Source of the DNA: Rhodanobacteraceae bacterium ZG21-1 | Lineage (GTDB): Bacteria > Pseudomonadota > Gammaproteobacteria > Xanthomonadales > Rhodanobacteraceae | DNA length: 64,000 nucleotides | NCBI GenBank assembly: GCA_021390615.1 | Contig: JAJEJU010000021.1 | Span: 118,088-182,087, forward strand | Reading direction: 5' to 3' | Shown here: piece by piece, positions 1 through 9,705 of the stretch | Layout of the letters: every line of letters begins with the position of its first letter | Numbering within the stretch: the first letter of the stretch is position 1 | Notes under the pieces: generated by a model | Told to the model about the DNA's origin: nothing | The model's input: the letters and a program-made list of their open reading frames with translations, nothing else | Database searches by the model: none | Made by a program: the position numbers and the translations under genes

Positions 1-1
1 G

Positions 2-1216
2 GTCGCGGTGGTGGCGATCGGCTGGTCCGGCTACGTGCAGGTGCTGCTGGCCTCGGCCGGCGTGCACCTGCCCGAGTGGGCGCAGCAGAGCATGAGCGCG
101 GCGACCATGAAGTACTACGCGCAGCAGTGGTTCGGCACGCACGGCGCGCATGCACTGCCGCCGCCGTCCGACGGCCACCGCTTCAACGTGATCGCGGCCG
201 GGGTGTCGCTGGCGGTGGCGGCGCTGCTGACCCTGCGCACCGAATGGGGCGCGCGCTTCAACACGGCGATCGTGACGATCAAGGTGATCGGCGTGCTGCT
301 GGTGGTCGGCGTGGGCGCGTTCTACATCGACACGGCGAACTGGCACCCGTTCATTCCCGCGCCCAAGGTCGATGCACAGGGCATCAGCCATTTCGGCTGG
401 GCCGGCGTGCTCACCGGCGCCAGCGTGGTGTTCTTCGCAGTGTTCGGCTACGACACCCTGACCACCGCCGCCGAGGAGGCGCGCCATCCGCAGCGCGACC
501 TGCCGCGCGCGGTGTTGCTGTCGCTGGGCGTGGCGATGGTGCTGTACATCGCGGTATCGCTGGTGCTCACCGGCATCACGCCTTACGCGCACCTCAGCGG
601 CGATGCCTCGGTGTCGCAGGCGTTCGAGTCGATCGGCCTGCACTGGCTCAGCATCGTGATTGCGGTGGCCGCGGTGATCGGCGTCACCAGCGTGCTGTTC
701 GCCTTCATGCTGGGCGCCGCGCGCATCTGGTTCGCGCTGGCCCGCGACGGCCTGCTGCCGGCTTGGTTCGCGCGGGTGAGCCCGCGCTTCGGCACACCGG
801 CGCGGCCCACGGTGATCCTGGGCGTGTTCACCGCGGTGGTGGCTGGCCTGCTGCCGATCGGCGAGGTGGCCGAACTGGTCAACATCGGCACGCTCAGCGC
901 CTTCATCCTGATCTGTGCGGCGGTGCTGGTGCTGCGCCTGCGCAAGCCGGACATCCCGCGCAGCTTCAAGACGCCGGCGGTCGCCCTGGTCGCGCCGCTG
1001 GGCATCCTGTTCTCGCTGCTGCTGATCTTCGGCTTCCCCTTCATCGACGCCCACGGCTGGACCCGCATCGGCGGCCTGCCGAACGTCACCTTCGTGCGCT
1101 TCCTGGTGTGGATGGGTCTGGGCTGCCTGATCTATCTGGGCTACGGCATCCGCCACAGCAAGCTGCAGCAGGCGTCGGAAGCCAGCGCGGCGGCGCGGAC
1201 GACAGCCGGGCACTGA
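2..1216 (+). CDS. Amino-acid permease (APC superfamily), 5'-truncated by the window
   Basis: Inner-membrane amino-acid transporter of the APC superfamily, resembling the CAT/YfnA cationic amino-acid transporters. The reading frame is open from the first base, so the N-terminus lies outside the window. What remains has about nine hydrophobic segments, the conserved FAVFGYDTLTTAAEEARHPQRD block (an E-E-x-x-x-P motif after TM6 typical of this family) and the later ARDGLLP...TPARPT block. The tail ends in a short Ala-rich cytoplasmic stretch. Family membership is well supported; the substrate cannot be read from sequence. It converges on the downstream minus-strand gene, with a shared hairpin between them. 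Confidence 0.88.
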   Translation, partial: VAVVAIGWSGYVQVLLASAGVHLPEWAQQSMSAATMKYYAQQWFGTHGAHALPPPSDGHRFNVIAAGVSLAVAALLTLRTEWGARFNTAIVTIKVIGVLLVVGVGAFYIDTANWHPFIPAPKVDAQGISHFGWAGVLTGASVVFFAVFGYDTLTTAAEEARHPQRDLPRAVLLSLGVAMVLYIAVSLVLTGITPYAHLSGDASVSQAFESIGLHWLSIVIAVAAVIGVTSVLFAFMLGAARIWFALARDGLLPAWFARVSPRFGTPARPTVILGVFTAVVAGLLPIGEVAELVNIGTLSAFILICAAVLVLRLRKPDIPRSFKTPAVALVAPLGILFSLLLIFGFPFIDAHGWTRIGGLPNVTFVRFLVWMGLGCLIYLGYGIRHSKLQQASEASAAARTTAGH

Positions 1217-1276
1217 GTCGTGGCGTAGCATGCTCGGCGCTGCGTAGCGGGCCTGTCGCGATCCTGAAACGCAGAC

Positions 1277-1294
1277 GGCCGCCCGAGGGCGGCC
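1277..1294. terminator. Bidirectional GC-rich hairpin between convergent genes
   Basis: GGCCGCC and GGCGGCC form a perfect 7-bp stem around a CGAG loop. It sits between the end of the permease and the end of the convergent outer-membrane gene. There is no long T-tract on either side, so termination is inferred from the stem and the position. Confidence 0.55.
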
Positions 1295-1324
1295 GCCGTG
1301 TTTGCGCAGGTGCGCGAGGCTGGA

Positions 1325-1966
1325 TCAGAAGCGGTATTCGACCGAGCCGGAGAACGCGGCGACGTTGTTCTTCAGCTCGCCGTTGGTCGAGTTGTCGCCG
1401 TACTGCAGGTGGTAGTTGTCGTAGTTCACGCCGATGCTGACGTTGCGGGTGACGTCGTAGCCCACGCCCAGGCCGGCGTACCAGCCGTTGTTCCAGGTGC
1501 GGTCGGTGAACACGGTCTGGCCGTCGACGCTGCCGTCGATCTTGGTGCGCGAACGCATGTAGCCGGCATGGCCGGTGACGAACCAGTTGCCGTAGAAGTC
1601 GTACTTGCCGTTGACGCCGACGGTGGCGGCGCGCGACTTGGTCGACACCTGGCCGTTGCTGCCGCTATTGATCGGGCTGCCGATATAGCTGAAATCGGTC
1701 TTCGGGCGGCCCAGGTAGACGTAGCCGATTTCCGGACCGACGTAGCCGTTCCAGCGCCAGCCGAAGCGCACGTTCTGGAACACGCTGTGGTTATGGGTGA
1801 AGTCGTTGCGGGACTGGGTCTGGCCCAGGTTGCCGTCGACGAAGAAGTTGTCCAGCTGGTTGGTCTGCGGCTGGTTGGCGTCGCTGTCCTGGGCGTGGGC
1901 CGACTGGGTCAGCAGCGGGGAGGCGACGGCGGCGGCCAGGGCGGCCGAGAGGATGAACTTGTTCAT
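1325..1966 (-). CDS. Outer-membrane beta-barrel protein (OmpA/OmpX-like fold)
   Basis: Predicted 213-aa outer-membrane protein. It has a classical signal peptide (MNKFILSAALAAAVASPLL..., cleavage near AHA-QDS). Alternating aromatic/polar strands follow, with repeated G-Y/W patterns, and the protein ends in Y-R-F, the terminal Phe signature recognised by the BAM machinery. I chose the ATG at 1966 because GGAGT lies 4 nt upstream and the signal peptide starts there; an upstream in-frame extension to 2050 lacks a reason to be translated. The fold resembles 8-stranded barrels (OmpA transmembrane domain/OmpX). The ligand is unknown. Confidence 0.78.
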   Translation of the reverse strand: MNKFILSAALAAAVASPLLTQSAHAQDSDANQPQTNQLDNFFVDGNLGQTQSRNDFTHNHSVFQNVRFGWRWNGYVGPEIGYVYLGRPKTDFSYIGSPINSGSNGQVSTKSRAATVGVNGKYDFYGNWFVTGHAGYMRSRTKIDGSVDGQTVFTDRTWNNGWYAGLGVGYDVTRNVSIGVNYDNYHLQYGDNSTNGELKNNVAAFSGSVEYRF

Positions 1967-2171
1967 GGTAACTCCATGTTTTTTTGTAGTGCACTGCGGT
2001 CGGGGGAGGTCCGCAGCGGGCCGCGCGGGGATACGCGACGGGGGCACCATGTGACAGCAGGCTTACATGAAACTTTCAATTAACGTTCGATAGGGGCTGC
2101 CGTTCAGCCCCGGAGCATGACCTATGGCAGGGGGAGTGGGCGCCGGGGGTGGCTAGCATCGGGAGTCTTAG

Positions 2172-4142
2172 ATGTCGCGGCAGCTTATCCGCGGCGGCGT
2201 CTTCCCGAGCCCGGAGAATGCGTTGAAAGCCACCCCACTCGCCGCGGCGCTGCTGTGCGCCGGCCTTGCCGTTGTCGTGCTGCCTGCCCAAGCTGAGCAA
2301 ACCGCGCCGCAGGATGTGCCGCCGCCGCAGAACGTGCCGTACGCCGCGGGAACGCTGAAGATCGAGGTCGACGCCACTGACATCGGCCATCGCGTGTTCC
2401 GCGTGCACGAGCAGATTCCCGCCACGGCCGGTCCGCTGACCCTGCTGTATCCGCAGTGGCTGCCCGGCAACCATGCGCCGAACGGTCCGATCGACAAGCT
2501 GGCCGGCCTGGTGGTGAAGGCCGACGGCAAGCGGCTGCCGTGGACGCGCGATTCGCAAAATGTATTCGCCTTCCACGTCGAGGTGCCGCAGGGCGCCAGC
2601 AGCGTCGAGGCGGACTTCCAGTACCTCTCGCCGCAGGACACGCGCGAGGGCCGCGTGGTGATGACGCCGGAGATGCTCAACCTGCAGTGGAACACGGTGT
2701 CGCTGTACCCGGCCGGCTATTACGCGCGGCAGATCCAGGTCGAGCCCAGCGTGAAGCTGCCCGACGGTTGGCATTTCGGCACCGCGCTGGAGACGGCCTC
2801 GCAGGAAGGCGGCAGCGTGCGCTTCAAGGCTATCAACTACGACGACCTGGTCGATTCGCCGATCTATGCCGGCAAGTACTTCAAGCGGGTGGACCTGGAT
2901 CCGGGCGCGGCGGCGCCGGTGCACATGGACATCGTGGCCGACGATCCGAAGTATCTCGAGATCAAGCCGGAGCAATTGAAGGCGCACCAGAACCTGGTGC
3001 AGCAGATGTACAAGCTGTACGGCGCGCACCACTTCGACCACTACGACTTCCTGGTTTCGCTCAGCGACAAGATGAGCGGCAACGGCCTGGAGCACCATCG
3101 CTCCAGCGAAGACGGCACCAGCACCGGCTATTTCACCGAGTGGAACAAGAACACTTACATGCGCGACCTGCTCGCGCACGAGTTCAACCACTCCTGGGAC
3201 GGCAAGTACCGCCGCGGCGCCGACCTGGCGACGCCGCAGTACAACGTGCCGATGGGCAACAGCCTGCTGTGGGTGTACGAGGGCCAGACCCAGTTCTGGG
3301 GCGAGGTGATGGCGTCGCGTTCGGGCCTGTGGAACACCGAGCAGACCCAGGACATGCTGGCCTACGTCGCCGCCACCTATGACAAGGGCCGCCCGGGCCT
3401 GGCCAGCTGGCGCAACGTGCAGGACACCACCAACGATCCGGTGATCGCCCAGCGCCGTCCGCTGCCGTATCGCAATTACCAGTCCAGCGAAGACTATTAC
3501 TCGGCCGGCGAGATGATCTGGCTCGACGTCGACGGCAAGCTGCGCGAGCTGAGCGGAAACAAGCGCAGCATCGACGATTTCGCCAAGGCCTTCTTCGGCG
3601 TGAATCCTGGCGCCTGGGATGTCGACACCTATACCTTCGAGGATGTGGTGAAGACCTTGAACGGGCTGCAGCCCTACGACTGGGCGAGCTACCTGCGCGA
3701 GCGCCTCGATGGCCATGGCCCGCTGATCGGCGGGCTGGCTTCGCACGGCTGGAAGCTGGTCTACAACGACAAGCCCTCGGGCGCGGTCAAGGGCATGGAA
3801 GAGCGTCGCCACAACATCGACCTGAGCTATTCGCTGGGTCTGACGGTGGGCAATGACGGTGATATCGCCGACGTGCTGTGGGACGGCCCGGCGTTCGGGG
3901 CGGGCCTGTCGCCAGGCATGAAGATCGTCGCGGTGGACGGCCATGAATTCGACGGCGATGCGTTGAAGGACGCGGTGAGCGCGGTTGCGAAGGACAAGAG
4001 CCGCCCGCTCGAACTGCTGGTGAAGAACTTCGACGAGTACTCGACCCTGCGCATCGACTACCACGATGGCTTGAAGTATCCGCACCTGGAGCGCGTCGCC
4101 GGCGCGCCCGATCGACTGAGCGAGCTGTTGAAGGCGCACTGA
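2172..4142 (+). CDS. Secreted M61-family metallopeptidase with C-terminal PDZ domain
   Basis: Glycyl-aminopeptidase-like zinc peptidase of family M61, exported to the periplasm or cell surface. The N-terminal M61 domain precedes the catalytic domain, whose zinc motif HEFNH lies at residues 336-340, with a downstream Y-E-G providing the expected Glu ligand. A PDZ-like domain with D-G-P-A-x-x-A-G-L-x-P-G-x-x-I-x-x-V-D-G-x-x-F occupies about residues 545-640. A signal peptide (ALLCAGLAVVVLPAQA) is present. Two starts are plausible: ATG 2172 with GGGAG 8 nt upstream, or TTG 2223 with GGAG upstream, which would give a more usual signal-peptide length. Confidence 0.9.
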   Translation: MSRQLIRGGVFPSPENALKATPLAAALLCAGLAVVVLPAQAEQTAPQDVPPPQNVPYAAGTLKIEVDATDIGHRVFRVHEQIPATAGPLTLLYPQWLPGNHAPNGPIDKLAGLVVKADGKRLPWTRDSQNVFAFHVEVPQGASSVEADFQYLSPQDTREGRVVMTPEMLNLQWNTVSLYPAGYYARQIQVEPSVKLPDGWHFGTALETASQEGGSVRFKAINYDDLVDSPIYAGKYFKRVDLDPGAAAPVHMDIVADDPKYLEIKPEQLKAHQNLVQQMYKLYGAHHFDHYDFLVSLSDKMSGNGLEHHRSSEDGTSTGYFTEWNKNTYMRDLLAHEFNHSWDGKYRRGADLATPQYNVPMGNSLLWVYEGQTQFWGEVMASRSGLWNTEQTQDMLAYVAATYDKGRPGLASWRNVQDTTNDPVIAQRRPLPYRNYQSSEDYYSAGEMIWLDVDGKLRELSGNKRSIDDFAKAFFGVNPGAWDVDTYTFEDVVKTLNGLQPYDWASYLRERLDGHGPLIGGLASHGWKLVYNDKPSGAVKGMEERRHNIDLSYSLGLTVGNDGDIADVLWDGPAFGAGLSPGMKIVAVDGHEFDGDALKDAVSAVAKDKSRPLELLVKNFDEYSTLRIDYHDGLKYPHLERVAGAPDRLSELLKAH

Positions 4143-4223
4143 TTGCCGCCGTATCGGCCTCCTTCGCCCGCAAGAAGAGGGAGGTTGCCGCCGCGGCGTG
4201 TCTTCGGCGCTGTGTCGCCTGGT

Positions 4224-4252
4224 CTGTCAGAGCGGCGCAACTTCGCTATAAT
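4224..4252 (+). promoter_or_regulatory. Sigma-70-type promoter of tRNA-Arg
   Basis: A perfect -10 TATAAT (4247-4252) lies 17 nt after a -35-like CTGTCA (4224-4229). The tRNA starts 54 nt further on. Position and spacing fit a strong housekeeping promoter. Confidence 0.65.
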
Positions 4253-4305
4253 GCGCCTTCGCCGCGTCATGGTTCTTGCCATCGATGCGGCCGACAGCAA
4301 CACAC

Positions 4306-4382
4306 GCGCTCGTAGCTCAGCCGGATAGAGTAGCGGCTTCCGAAGCCGTTGGTCGGGGGTTCGAATCCCTCCGGGCGCGCCA
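4306..4382 (+). tRNA. tRNA-Arg (anticodon CCG)
   Basis: A 77-nt cloverleaf with encoded CCA at 4380-4382. The acceptor arms GCGCTCG and CGGGCGC pair with one G-T wobble. The D-arm has AGCTCAG, the anticodon loop TTCCGAA gives CCG at the decoding position, and the T-arm contains GGTTCGAATCC. The gene sits exactly at the change from core-like to repeat-rich sequence. I found no integrase beside it and no repeated 3' end elsewhere in the window. Confidence 0.95.
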
Positions 4383-4424
4383 TCCCCTCAATCACCCTTA
4401 TTTGCCCGCATCCCGCCGCACCTC

Positions 4425-4686
4425 TCCGCACTTTACTCAACCATGAAGATTATTTCCCCGCGTAGAAGCAGGGAAGATGGGGCATGTTTATCTGGTGCTA
4501 GTGCCGTCTCGGAGGCAGCTCCTACCATGAGCGCAGGTATCGAACAGAAATTCCAAGTCGACTCAGGCGATAGGTTCTCCGTGCGGTCATGGACCTTCTC
4601 GTGGTGAAGGCCCGGCGCCGACAACTCCGCCAGTCAAGCCCATGGGTTCACTCCAGTAGTGGCTCAGTTTTGGATGGAACTCAACA
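4425..4686 (+). repeat. Long dispersed repeat (family B), copy 1, ending in the MITE-type right end
   Basis: This stretch aligns by eye with 34130-34389 over about 250 bp: shared blocks around ATGAAGAT-ATYTCC, CGCGYAGAAGC, CTCGG-AGCAGCTC, ATTCCA and TGAAGG-C-GGCGCCG. Its last 30 bases (4657-4686) are the same GGCTCAG...GGATGGAACTCAACA end found at the right end of the short MITE-like repeats. No coding sequence is evident between the tRNA and the MFS remnant. Confidence 0.6.
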
Positions 4687-4689
4687 CTA

Positions 4690-5892
4690 CTAGCTCCTCT
4701 TAGCCCCAACGCAAGATGGAGGTGTTGAGATGCGCCCGAAGAATGCCAGCGATAAGCTGCCCAAAGCGATTAAGCCGCCAGCGACAGGTACTGTTGCATA
4801 GCTAAAACCAAAGCTGATGATGCTTCCCCCGATCATGGCGCCGAGCGCATTGCCGAGATTGAATGCACTCGCGTTGATCGAAGAGGCCAAACTCGGCGCC
4901 TCGAAAGCGGCCTGCATCACACGTGCTTGCAACGGCGGCACGATGGCGAAACTTGTAACCCCCCAAGCTAGCAAGCCGCCAACTGCGCCCAAACGACTGC
5001 CAAGAAGCATCGGGAGGGTCAACATGGTCAGTGCCAGCGCCGCCAGGATGGAACGGGTGGCGCTATCCAGCGACCAGTCCGCTAATCGACCTCCTAAGCC
5101 ATTGCCTAGGGTGAAACCCAAGCCGACCACCATCAGCGCCAACGTGATAAATCCTGTCGAGGCCTGGGTTAGTTCTCCGAGTACCGGGGCAATGTAGGTG
5201 TACAAGGTGAACATAGCCGCTGAACCCAGCGCTGACGTGGCAATGGCGATCAGAACATCGGGCTGGGTCAAAATCTGGATTTCGCGAATGATGGGGCGAG
5301 CCTTGCCAGGTGCGTCCGTCGGCAAAGCCCAGCCCAGGATGACAACGGCAACAACGCCCAGGGCCGCCATACCAGCAAAGGCCCAGCGCCATTGCATATG
5401 TTGTCCAATCTAGCTGGCGGCGGGGACACCTCCGATGTTGGCGATCGTGATGCCCATGAACATCGCGGCGATCGCGCTGGCGCGTCGTTGCTCGGAGACG
5501 ACGCTCGCGGCGACGACCGCTCCCAGGCCAATAAAGGCGCCGTGATTGAGACTGGTGATAAGTCGGGCAATGAGTAACATCGGATAGTTGGGCGCCAGCG
5601 CCGATAGAAGATTGCCGACGGTAAAAATACCCATGCACAGCATCAATGCACTGCGTTTACGCAGTCGCGTCAAGGCAAGCGTCATGACGGGGCCGCTGAG
5701 CATCACTCCGATCGCGTAGGCGCTGACGATCTGGCCGGCTTGCGGAATAGTGATCTTTAGGTCCCTGGCGATAAGAGGCAAGAAACCCATGGGTCCGAAT
5801 TCGGTCGTCCCGATCCCGAACGTGGCGATGGCGAGTGCCAACAACGGGTAATTGACTCCAGTGCCGCGCCCTCGGTATGTCGGTGGATTCAT
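4690..5892 (-). pseudogene. MFS drug/sugar efflux transporter (DHA1/AraJ-like) with in-frame amber stop
   Basis: A 12-TM major-facilitator protein of about 400 aa, read from ATG 5892 (MNPPTYRGRG). The N-terminal half has the typical FGIGTTEFGPMGFLP segment and the antiporter region of DHA1 sugar/drug efflux proteins. The frame is interrupted by one TAG at 5410-5412, directly after G-G-V-P-A-A-S, then continues in the same frame as I-G-Q-H-M-Q-W-R-W-A-F. A Trp or similar codon usually occupies the stop position, so TGG to TAG is the simplest explanation. Both halves are otherwise intact, so the lesion is recent or suppressed. It is divergent from a LysR gene. Confidence 0.8.
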
Positions 5893-6004
5893 CGCAATCT
5901 GACCCTTGATCTGTACCTCCCTTCGCCGGGATGGCTCACGGCTTGCTCGACGAGCCTGACGCGAGTGGTCGATACTGACCAACGTTCCCCAATATGGACA
6001 AGAT

Positions 6005-6928
6005 ATGAAAAACGAAAGTGTCGTTCCTGTGGGGGAGCGTTCGCCGATTGCCGATCTTAATCAACTGCGGATCTTTGCTGAGGTAGCACGAGTGGCGAGC
6101 ATCACGGGTGCGGCGCGGCAGCTGGGGAAACCAAAATCGACCGTGAGTCGCGAGGTGACGCGATTGGAGCGCAGCCTCGGAACTCTCCTTTTGTCGCGCA
6201 ATGGTCGACGTTTGGTATTGACCGAGGCCGGCAGATTATTGGCCGAACATGTTTCCCGAATACTTGTTGACATTGAAGAGGCCACTAACGCTGTCGCCAT
6301 GACGACCTTGCAGGCGCGTGGTGTACTCACCGTGCAAGCGACCTATTGGCTTGGTCATGCGTTGCTGGTACCCCTGCTGCCTTCGTTTATCGAACGCTAT
6401 CCCAAGGTCGATGTCACGCTGGAATTGAAGGACTTCGCCAATCTTTCCACTCATGATTGGGACGTGCAGATCACCGCGGGCACCCTGGCTGATTCTGATC
6501 ATGCGGCAGTGCGCATGACCCAGATCGCGCTACGGCTTTATGCCAGCAAGAAGTACCTTTCACGCTACGGCGCTCCTAGAGACATTACCGAGCTCAGCCG
6601 TCATAGCGTGGTCGACAAACATTGGACTCGAGGAACCTCTCCCTGGGTCAACGATATAGGCGCGCAGCCCGTAACCATAAGGCCGCGGCTGGTCGTGAAC
6701 GATATGATGGCCATTGCCCAGGCTGTTCGCGCGGGGGCAGGGATTGGCTGGCTGCCCGGGTTCCTCGCCGAAGCATCCCATGGAGCTGATGGGGTAGTTA
6801 ACGTGCTGCCCGCGTTGCAGCCCGCGCCTATGCCGGTTTATGCCATTTTCCAGCGCCGTCGCACCGTGAGCCCAAAGGTCCGGGCTTTTATCGACTTTCT
6901 TGGTGAGAGCTTCGGCTCACGCCGCTAA
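6005..6928 (+). CDS. LysR-family transcriptional regulator
   Basis: A 307-aa LysR-type regulator. The N-terminal winged helix-turn-helix (about residues 17-75: DLNQLRIFAEVARVASITGA..., then SRNGRRLVLTEAG) is followed by a periplasmic-binding-protein-like effector domain to the C-terminus. It is transcribed divergently from the broken MFS gene across about 110 bp, the classic arrangement in which a LysR protein controls its neighbour. Effector and target are inferred from position only. Confidence 0.9.
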   Translation: MKNESVVPVGERSPIADLNQLRIFAEVARVASITGAARQLGKPKSTVSREVTRLERSLGTLLLSRNGRRLVLTEAGRLLAEHVSRILVDIEEATNAVAMTTLQARGVLTVQATYWLGHALLVPLLPSFIERYPKVDVTLELKDFANLSTHDWDVQITAGTLADSDHAAVRMTQIALRLYASKKYLSRYGAPRDITELSRHSVVDKHWTRGTSPWVNDIGAQPVTIRPRLVVNDMMAIAQAVRAGAGIGWLPGFLAEASHGADGVVNVLPALQPAPMPVYAIFQRRRTVSPKVRAFIDFLGESFGSRR

Positions 6929-6968
6929 CACGGATAGTTGAAGCATTTTCAGCGTATCCATGCAGCCA

Positions 6969-8498
6969 TCACTCCAAATTATTCTCGCTTCGATGGGTGC
7001 CCCTTGTTGACCCGAAGGTCAGGAAGCTAACACCGGCGAGAGCAATGGCGCCGAACCCACCATAGAGCATGACCCAGCCAAAGCCATGGATCAAAGCTGC
7101 GCGCGCAAATGGTGCCGCTTGATCCGATCCTGCAAAGCTTGGCGCGACGGTCAGTTGTCCAGCAGCTATCTTTTCGGCCAGCGAGTGGAGCGTGCTCGGC
7201 TCGACATTCGGCCCAAAATGCGCCTTTAGTGAAGCGTAGATGCCCTCAATCAGAATAAGGCCCATGGCCGCGATATTCATCGCAAAAGTGATCAATCTAG
7301 CGCTGCTATCGAGCCCTGATGCCATGCCTGCCCGATGTGGCGGGACCGCCCCTGTCGTCGTGTTAGTGACCGGCGTAGAGGTAAGTCCTATCCCCAGGCC
7401 GGCCAGCAACAGTCCCGGCAATACGGCAAGCCAGTTGGCGCCGGCCGAGCTCGAGCCGACCTTCAACACGAGTAACCCGATGCCGATGATGGCCAATCCC
7501 ATCGGTATGGCCACGCGGGCCTGAAAGCGTCGCAGAACCATTTCGCCAAGAGGCTGGGCGAGCATGTAGGGCAGCACATAGGCAAGCAGTAAAAAGCCGA
7601 TTTGCCGGCCACCATAACCCAACCCGCCGGACAAATAGATAGGCAAATAGACATTGAAGGGCCAATAGCTGACATTCATCCCGATACAACCAACGATGGC
7701 GCCGGAAAAAGATCGATGCCGGAACACGCCGAAATCGAACATCGGATGCGTGCTGTACTTTTCCGCCAGGAGAAAGACTAGGAAAGCCACCACAGACCCG
7801 CTGGCAACCGCGGCAATCCACGATGAGCTGAGATCTGAGCCCTGCGTGATAAGGAAGGAAAAGCCGAATACCGCCAGGGAGAGGGTGACCATACCGGCCA
7901 TGTCGAGCCGTTTGGTCGCTGCCGATGTGTCACGCGATTCCCGAACGGTGCTGCCTATCAGGCCAAGCGCCACGATGGACAGCGGCACATGAATTAAGAA
8001 GACCCAGGGCCACCCTGCTATTGAGGAGATCCAGCTGCCGATCAACGGGCCAAAGCCGAGCCCGCTGCCTCCCACCATGCCCCAGATGGTAAAGGCGCGG
8101 CCGCGCGCTGCGCCTTGTGGAAATTGGTGTGACAACACCGCCACCGAACACAGGAACATGGCACCACCCGCCAATCCCTGCAGAAAGCGCGCAATGATCA
8201 GTGCATCTGGATGACGAGCTAGGCCGCAGCCGAGCGAGGCCATGGCAAAAGCAACGGTGGCGATCAGTGTGACGCGCTTTCGCCCAAATCGGTCAGCCAG
8301 CGTGCCGGTGGCCATCAACACGGTGGTGCAGGCGATGGTGTAAGCATTCATCACCCATTGCAGCGCCTTGAAATCGGCACCCAATGTCATATGAAGATCC
8401 TGCAAGATGACCGGTACGCTCGACACCTCCAAATAGAAGAGTAACGAGGCGAGGCAGGTGCCGGTCAGAGCAAGGGCATCACGTCGACGTTCAAACAT
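6969..8498 (-). CDS. MFS multidrug efflux transporter (DHA2, 14 TM)
   Basis: A 509-aa inner-membrane proton-driven efflux pump of the EmrB/QacA (DHA2) type, about 14 hydrophobic segments. The conserved loop G-x-L-A-D-R-F-G-R-K-R (motif A) follows TM2, and motif C (GSGLGFGPLIGSWI) lies in TM5, marking a drug:H+ antiporter. The start is ATG 8498 or the adjacent ATG 8501; GGAAGG precedes both. It is divergent from a LysR gene, so local control by that regulator is likely. There is no adaptor (HlyD) gene next to it, so a tripartite pump is not supported. Confidence 0.88.
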   Translation of the reverse strand: MFERRRDALALTGTCLASLLFYLEVSSVPVILQDLHMTLGADFKALQWVMNAYTIACTTVLMATGTLADRFGRKRVTLIATVAFAMASLGCGLARHPDALIIARFLQGLAGGAMFLCSVAVLSHQFPQGAARGRAFTIWGMVGGSGLGFGPLIGSWISSIAGWPWVFLIHVPLSIVALGLIGSTVRESRDTSAATKRLDMAGMVTLSLAVFGFSFLITQGSDLSSSWIAAVASGSVVAFLVFLLAEKYSTHPMFDFGVFRHRSFSGAIVGCIGMNVSYWPFNVYLPIYLSGGLGYGGRQIGFLLLAYVLPYMLAQPLGEMVLRRFQARVAIPMGLAIIGIGLLVLKVGSSSAGANWLAVLPGLLLAGLGIGLTSTPVTNTTTGAVPPHRAGMASGLDSSARLITFAMNIAAMGLILIEGIYASLKAHFGPNVEPSTLHSLAEKIAAGQLTVAPSFAGSDQAAPFARAALIHGFGWVMLYGGFGAIALAGVSFLTFGSTRGTHRSENNLE

Positions 8499-8655
8499 CA
8501 TCCTTCCACCACTCAGGGGAGAGGTGGCGAAGCATAGGTAGGGTGCGGCCGACTAAAAAGCCGGTCTATGGCTATTTCAAACGTGACAATTTGGCATGAC
8601 TGGCGATAGGCTGACTATTCGTGCGAAAGCCGATCTGCCCTGAAGGAGCTTGGCC

Positions 8656-9519
8656 ATGAGTACATTGGACGTTGATGCCGTCAAGGCGTTTGTGATGGTG
8701 GCGGATCTGCTCAGCTTCACCAAGGCTGCCCAGGCGCTGGGCACCACGCAATCAACGTTGAGCATCAAGGTCAGGCGCTTGGAAGAAAGACTCGGTGCCC
8801 GGCTGATGGAACGCACGCCGCGTAAGGTCGCATTGTCGCTACGCGGAATGGCCTTCCTGCCAGCTGCGCGCGAATTCGTTGCTGCCCATGATCGGGCCAT
8901 TTCCGATTTCTCTACGGCGCCTTATCGCCTTGCTCTGGGTTTCGTCGACCATGTTGCCGGACCGGAGTTGCCCATCCTGTTAACGCAACTTCATGCCTTC
9001 GACCCATGCCTCACACTCAAGATCAAGATCGACACCACCTCTAACCTGATGGAGAAGCTGGATCTTGGGCAGCTTGATGCGGTCGTTGTCCATGACGTGG
9101 ACGATCGACGCCGAGGCGAGGTGCTTTCCCTCTCGCGATACGGCTGGTTCGCGGCCCCCAGCTTCAATTGGCAACGAAATGAGCCCTTGCGCTTGGCGAT
9201 GCCCAGCACAGATGAGGCAAACCCGGACCGTCTGCGGGCGACACGTGCCCTCGAAGCAGCCGGCATCGCCTGGAATGAAACGTTCGTGGGTGGTGGTGGC
9301 GCAGCCGTGAATATCGCGGTTTCAACCGGATTGGCGATTGCCGCACTTGCCTATCGCGCTGTGAACCCGGGGTTTATCGACGTTGGTGCCACGTTTGGCT
9401 TGCCGCCACTCCCCGCTTCACGCATCTTGCTCTATAAAAATACACTGCTACCCCAGGCCTGCACCGCTTTACGTATGCTCACCGCCGCTGCCTTCAGCGA
9501 TGCTGACCGCGCGAGTTAG
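8656..9519 (+). CDS. LysR-family transcriptional regulator
   Basis: A 287-aa LysR-type regulator with an N-terminal HTH (LDVDAVKAFVMVADLLSFTK..., TTQSTLSIKVRRLEERLG) and a substrate-binding domain. ATG 8656 is preferred over TTG 8650 because AAGGAG ends 7 nt upstream. It diverges from the DHA2 efflux gene; the 157-bp intergenic region should hold the shared promoters and operator. This is the second MFS-LysR divergent pair in 5 kb; the two regulators are not close copies. Confidence 0.88.
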   Translation: MSTLDVDAVKAFVMVADLLSFTKAAQALGTTQSTLSIKVRRLEERLGARLMERTPRKVALSLRGMAFLPAAREFVAAHDRAISDFSTAPYRLALGFVDHVAGPELPILLTQLHAFDPCLTLKIKIDTTSNLMEKLDLGQLDAVVVHDVDDRRRGEVLSLSRYGWFAAPSFNWQRNEPLRLAMPSTDEANPDRLRATRALEAAGIAWNETFVGGGGAAVNIAVSTGLAIAALAYRAVNPGFIDVGATFGLPPLPASRILLYKNTLLPQACTALRMLTAAAFSDADRAS

Positions 9520-9636
9520 CGAGGGCAATGCGCGACGGAGTTTCAGGCGGTTGGACAAAAGTTCTAGGGCTGCCCAGAAGACGATGCCGCTGGTTTGCTT
9601 TGTAGGACCGGGCATATTCGGGTTCTTGTCGAGAGC

Positions 9637-9705
9637 GTTGAGTTCCATCCAAAACTAAACCACTTCTGGAATGAACCCCATCGGCTTGACCGGCAGGGGT
9701 TAGGA
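9637..9705 (-). repeat. Solo repeat end, inverted (family B tail)
   Basis: Read on the minus strand this is the tail of repeat family B: GGTCAAGCC-ATGGG-TTCA-TCCAG-AGTGG followed by TTTTGGATGGAACTCAAC. It matches 4620-4686 in opposite orientation. It has no companion left end nearby, so it is a relic. Confidence 0.6.

Noticed and set aside
2076..4139. 687-aa minus-strand frame opposite the M61 peptidase
   Set aside because: Antisense shadow of a well-supported gene; no recognisable domain.
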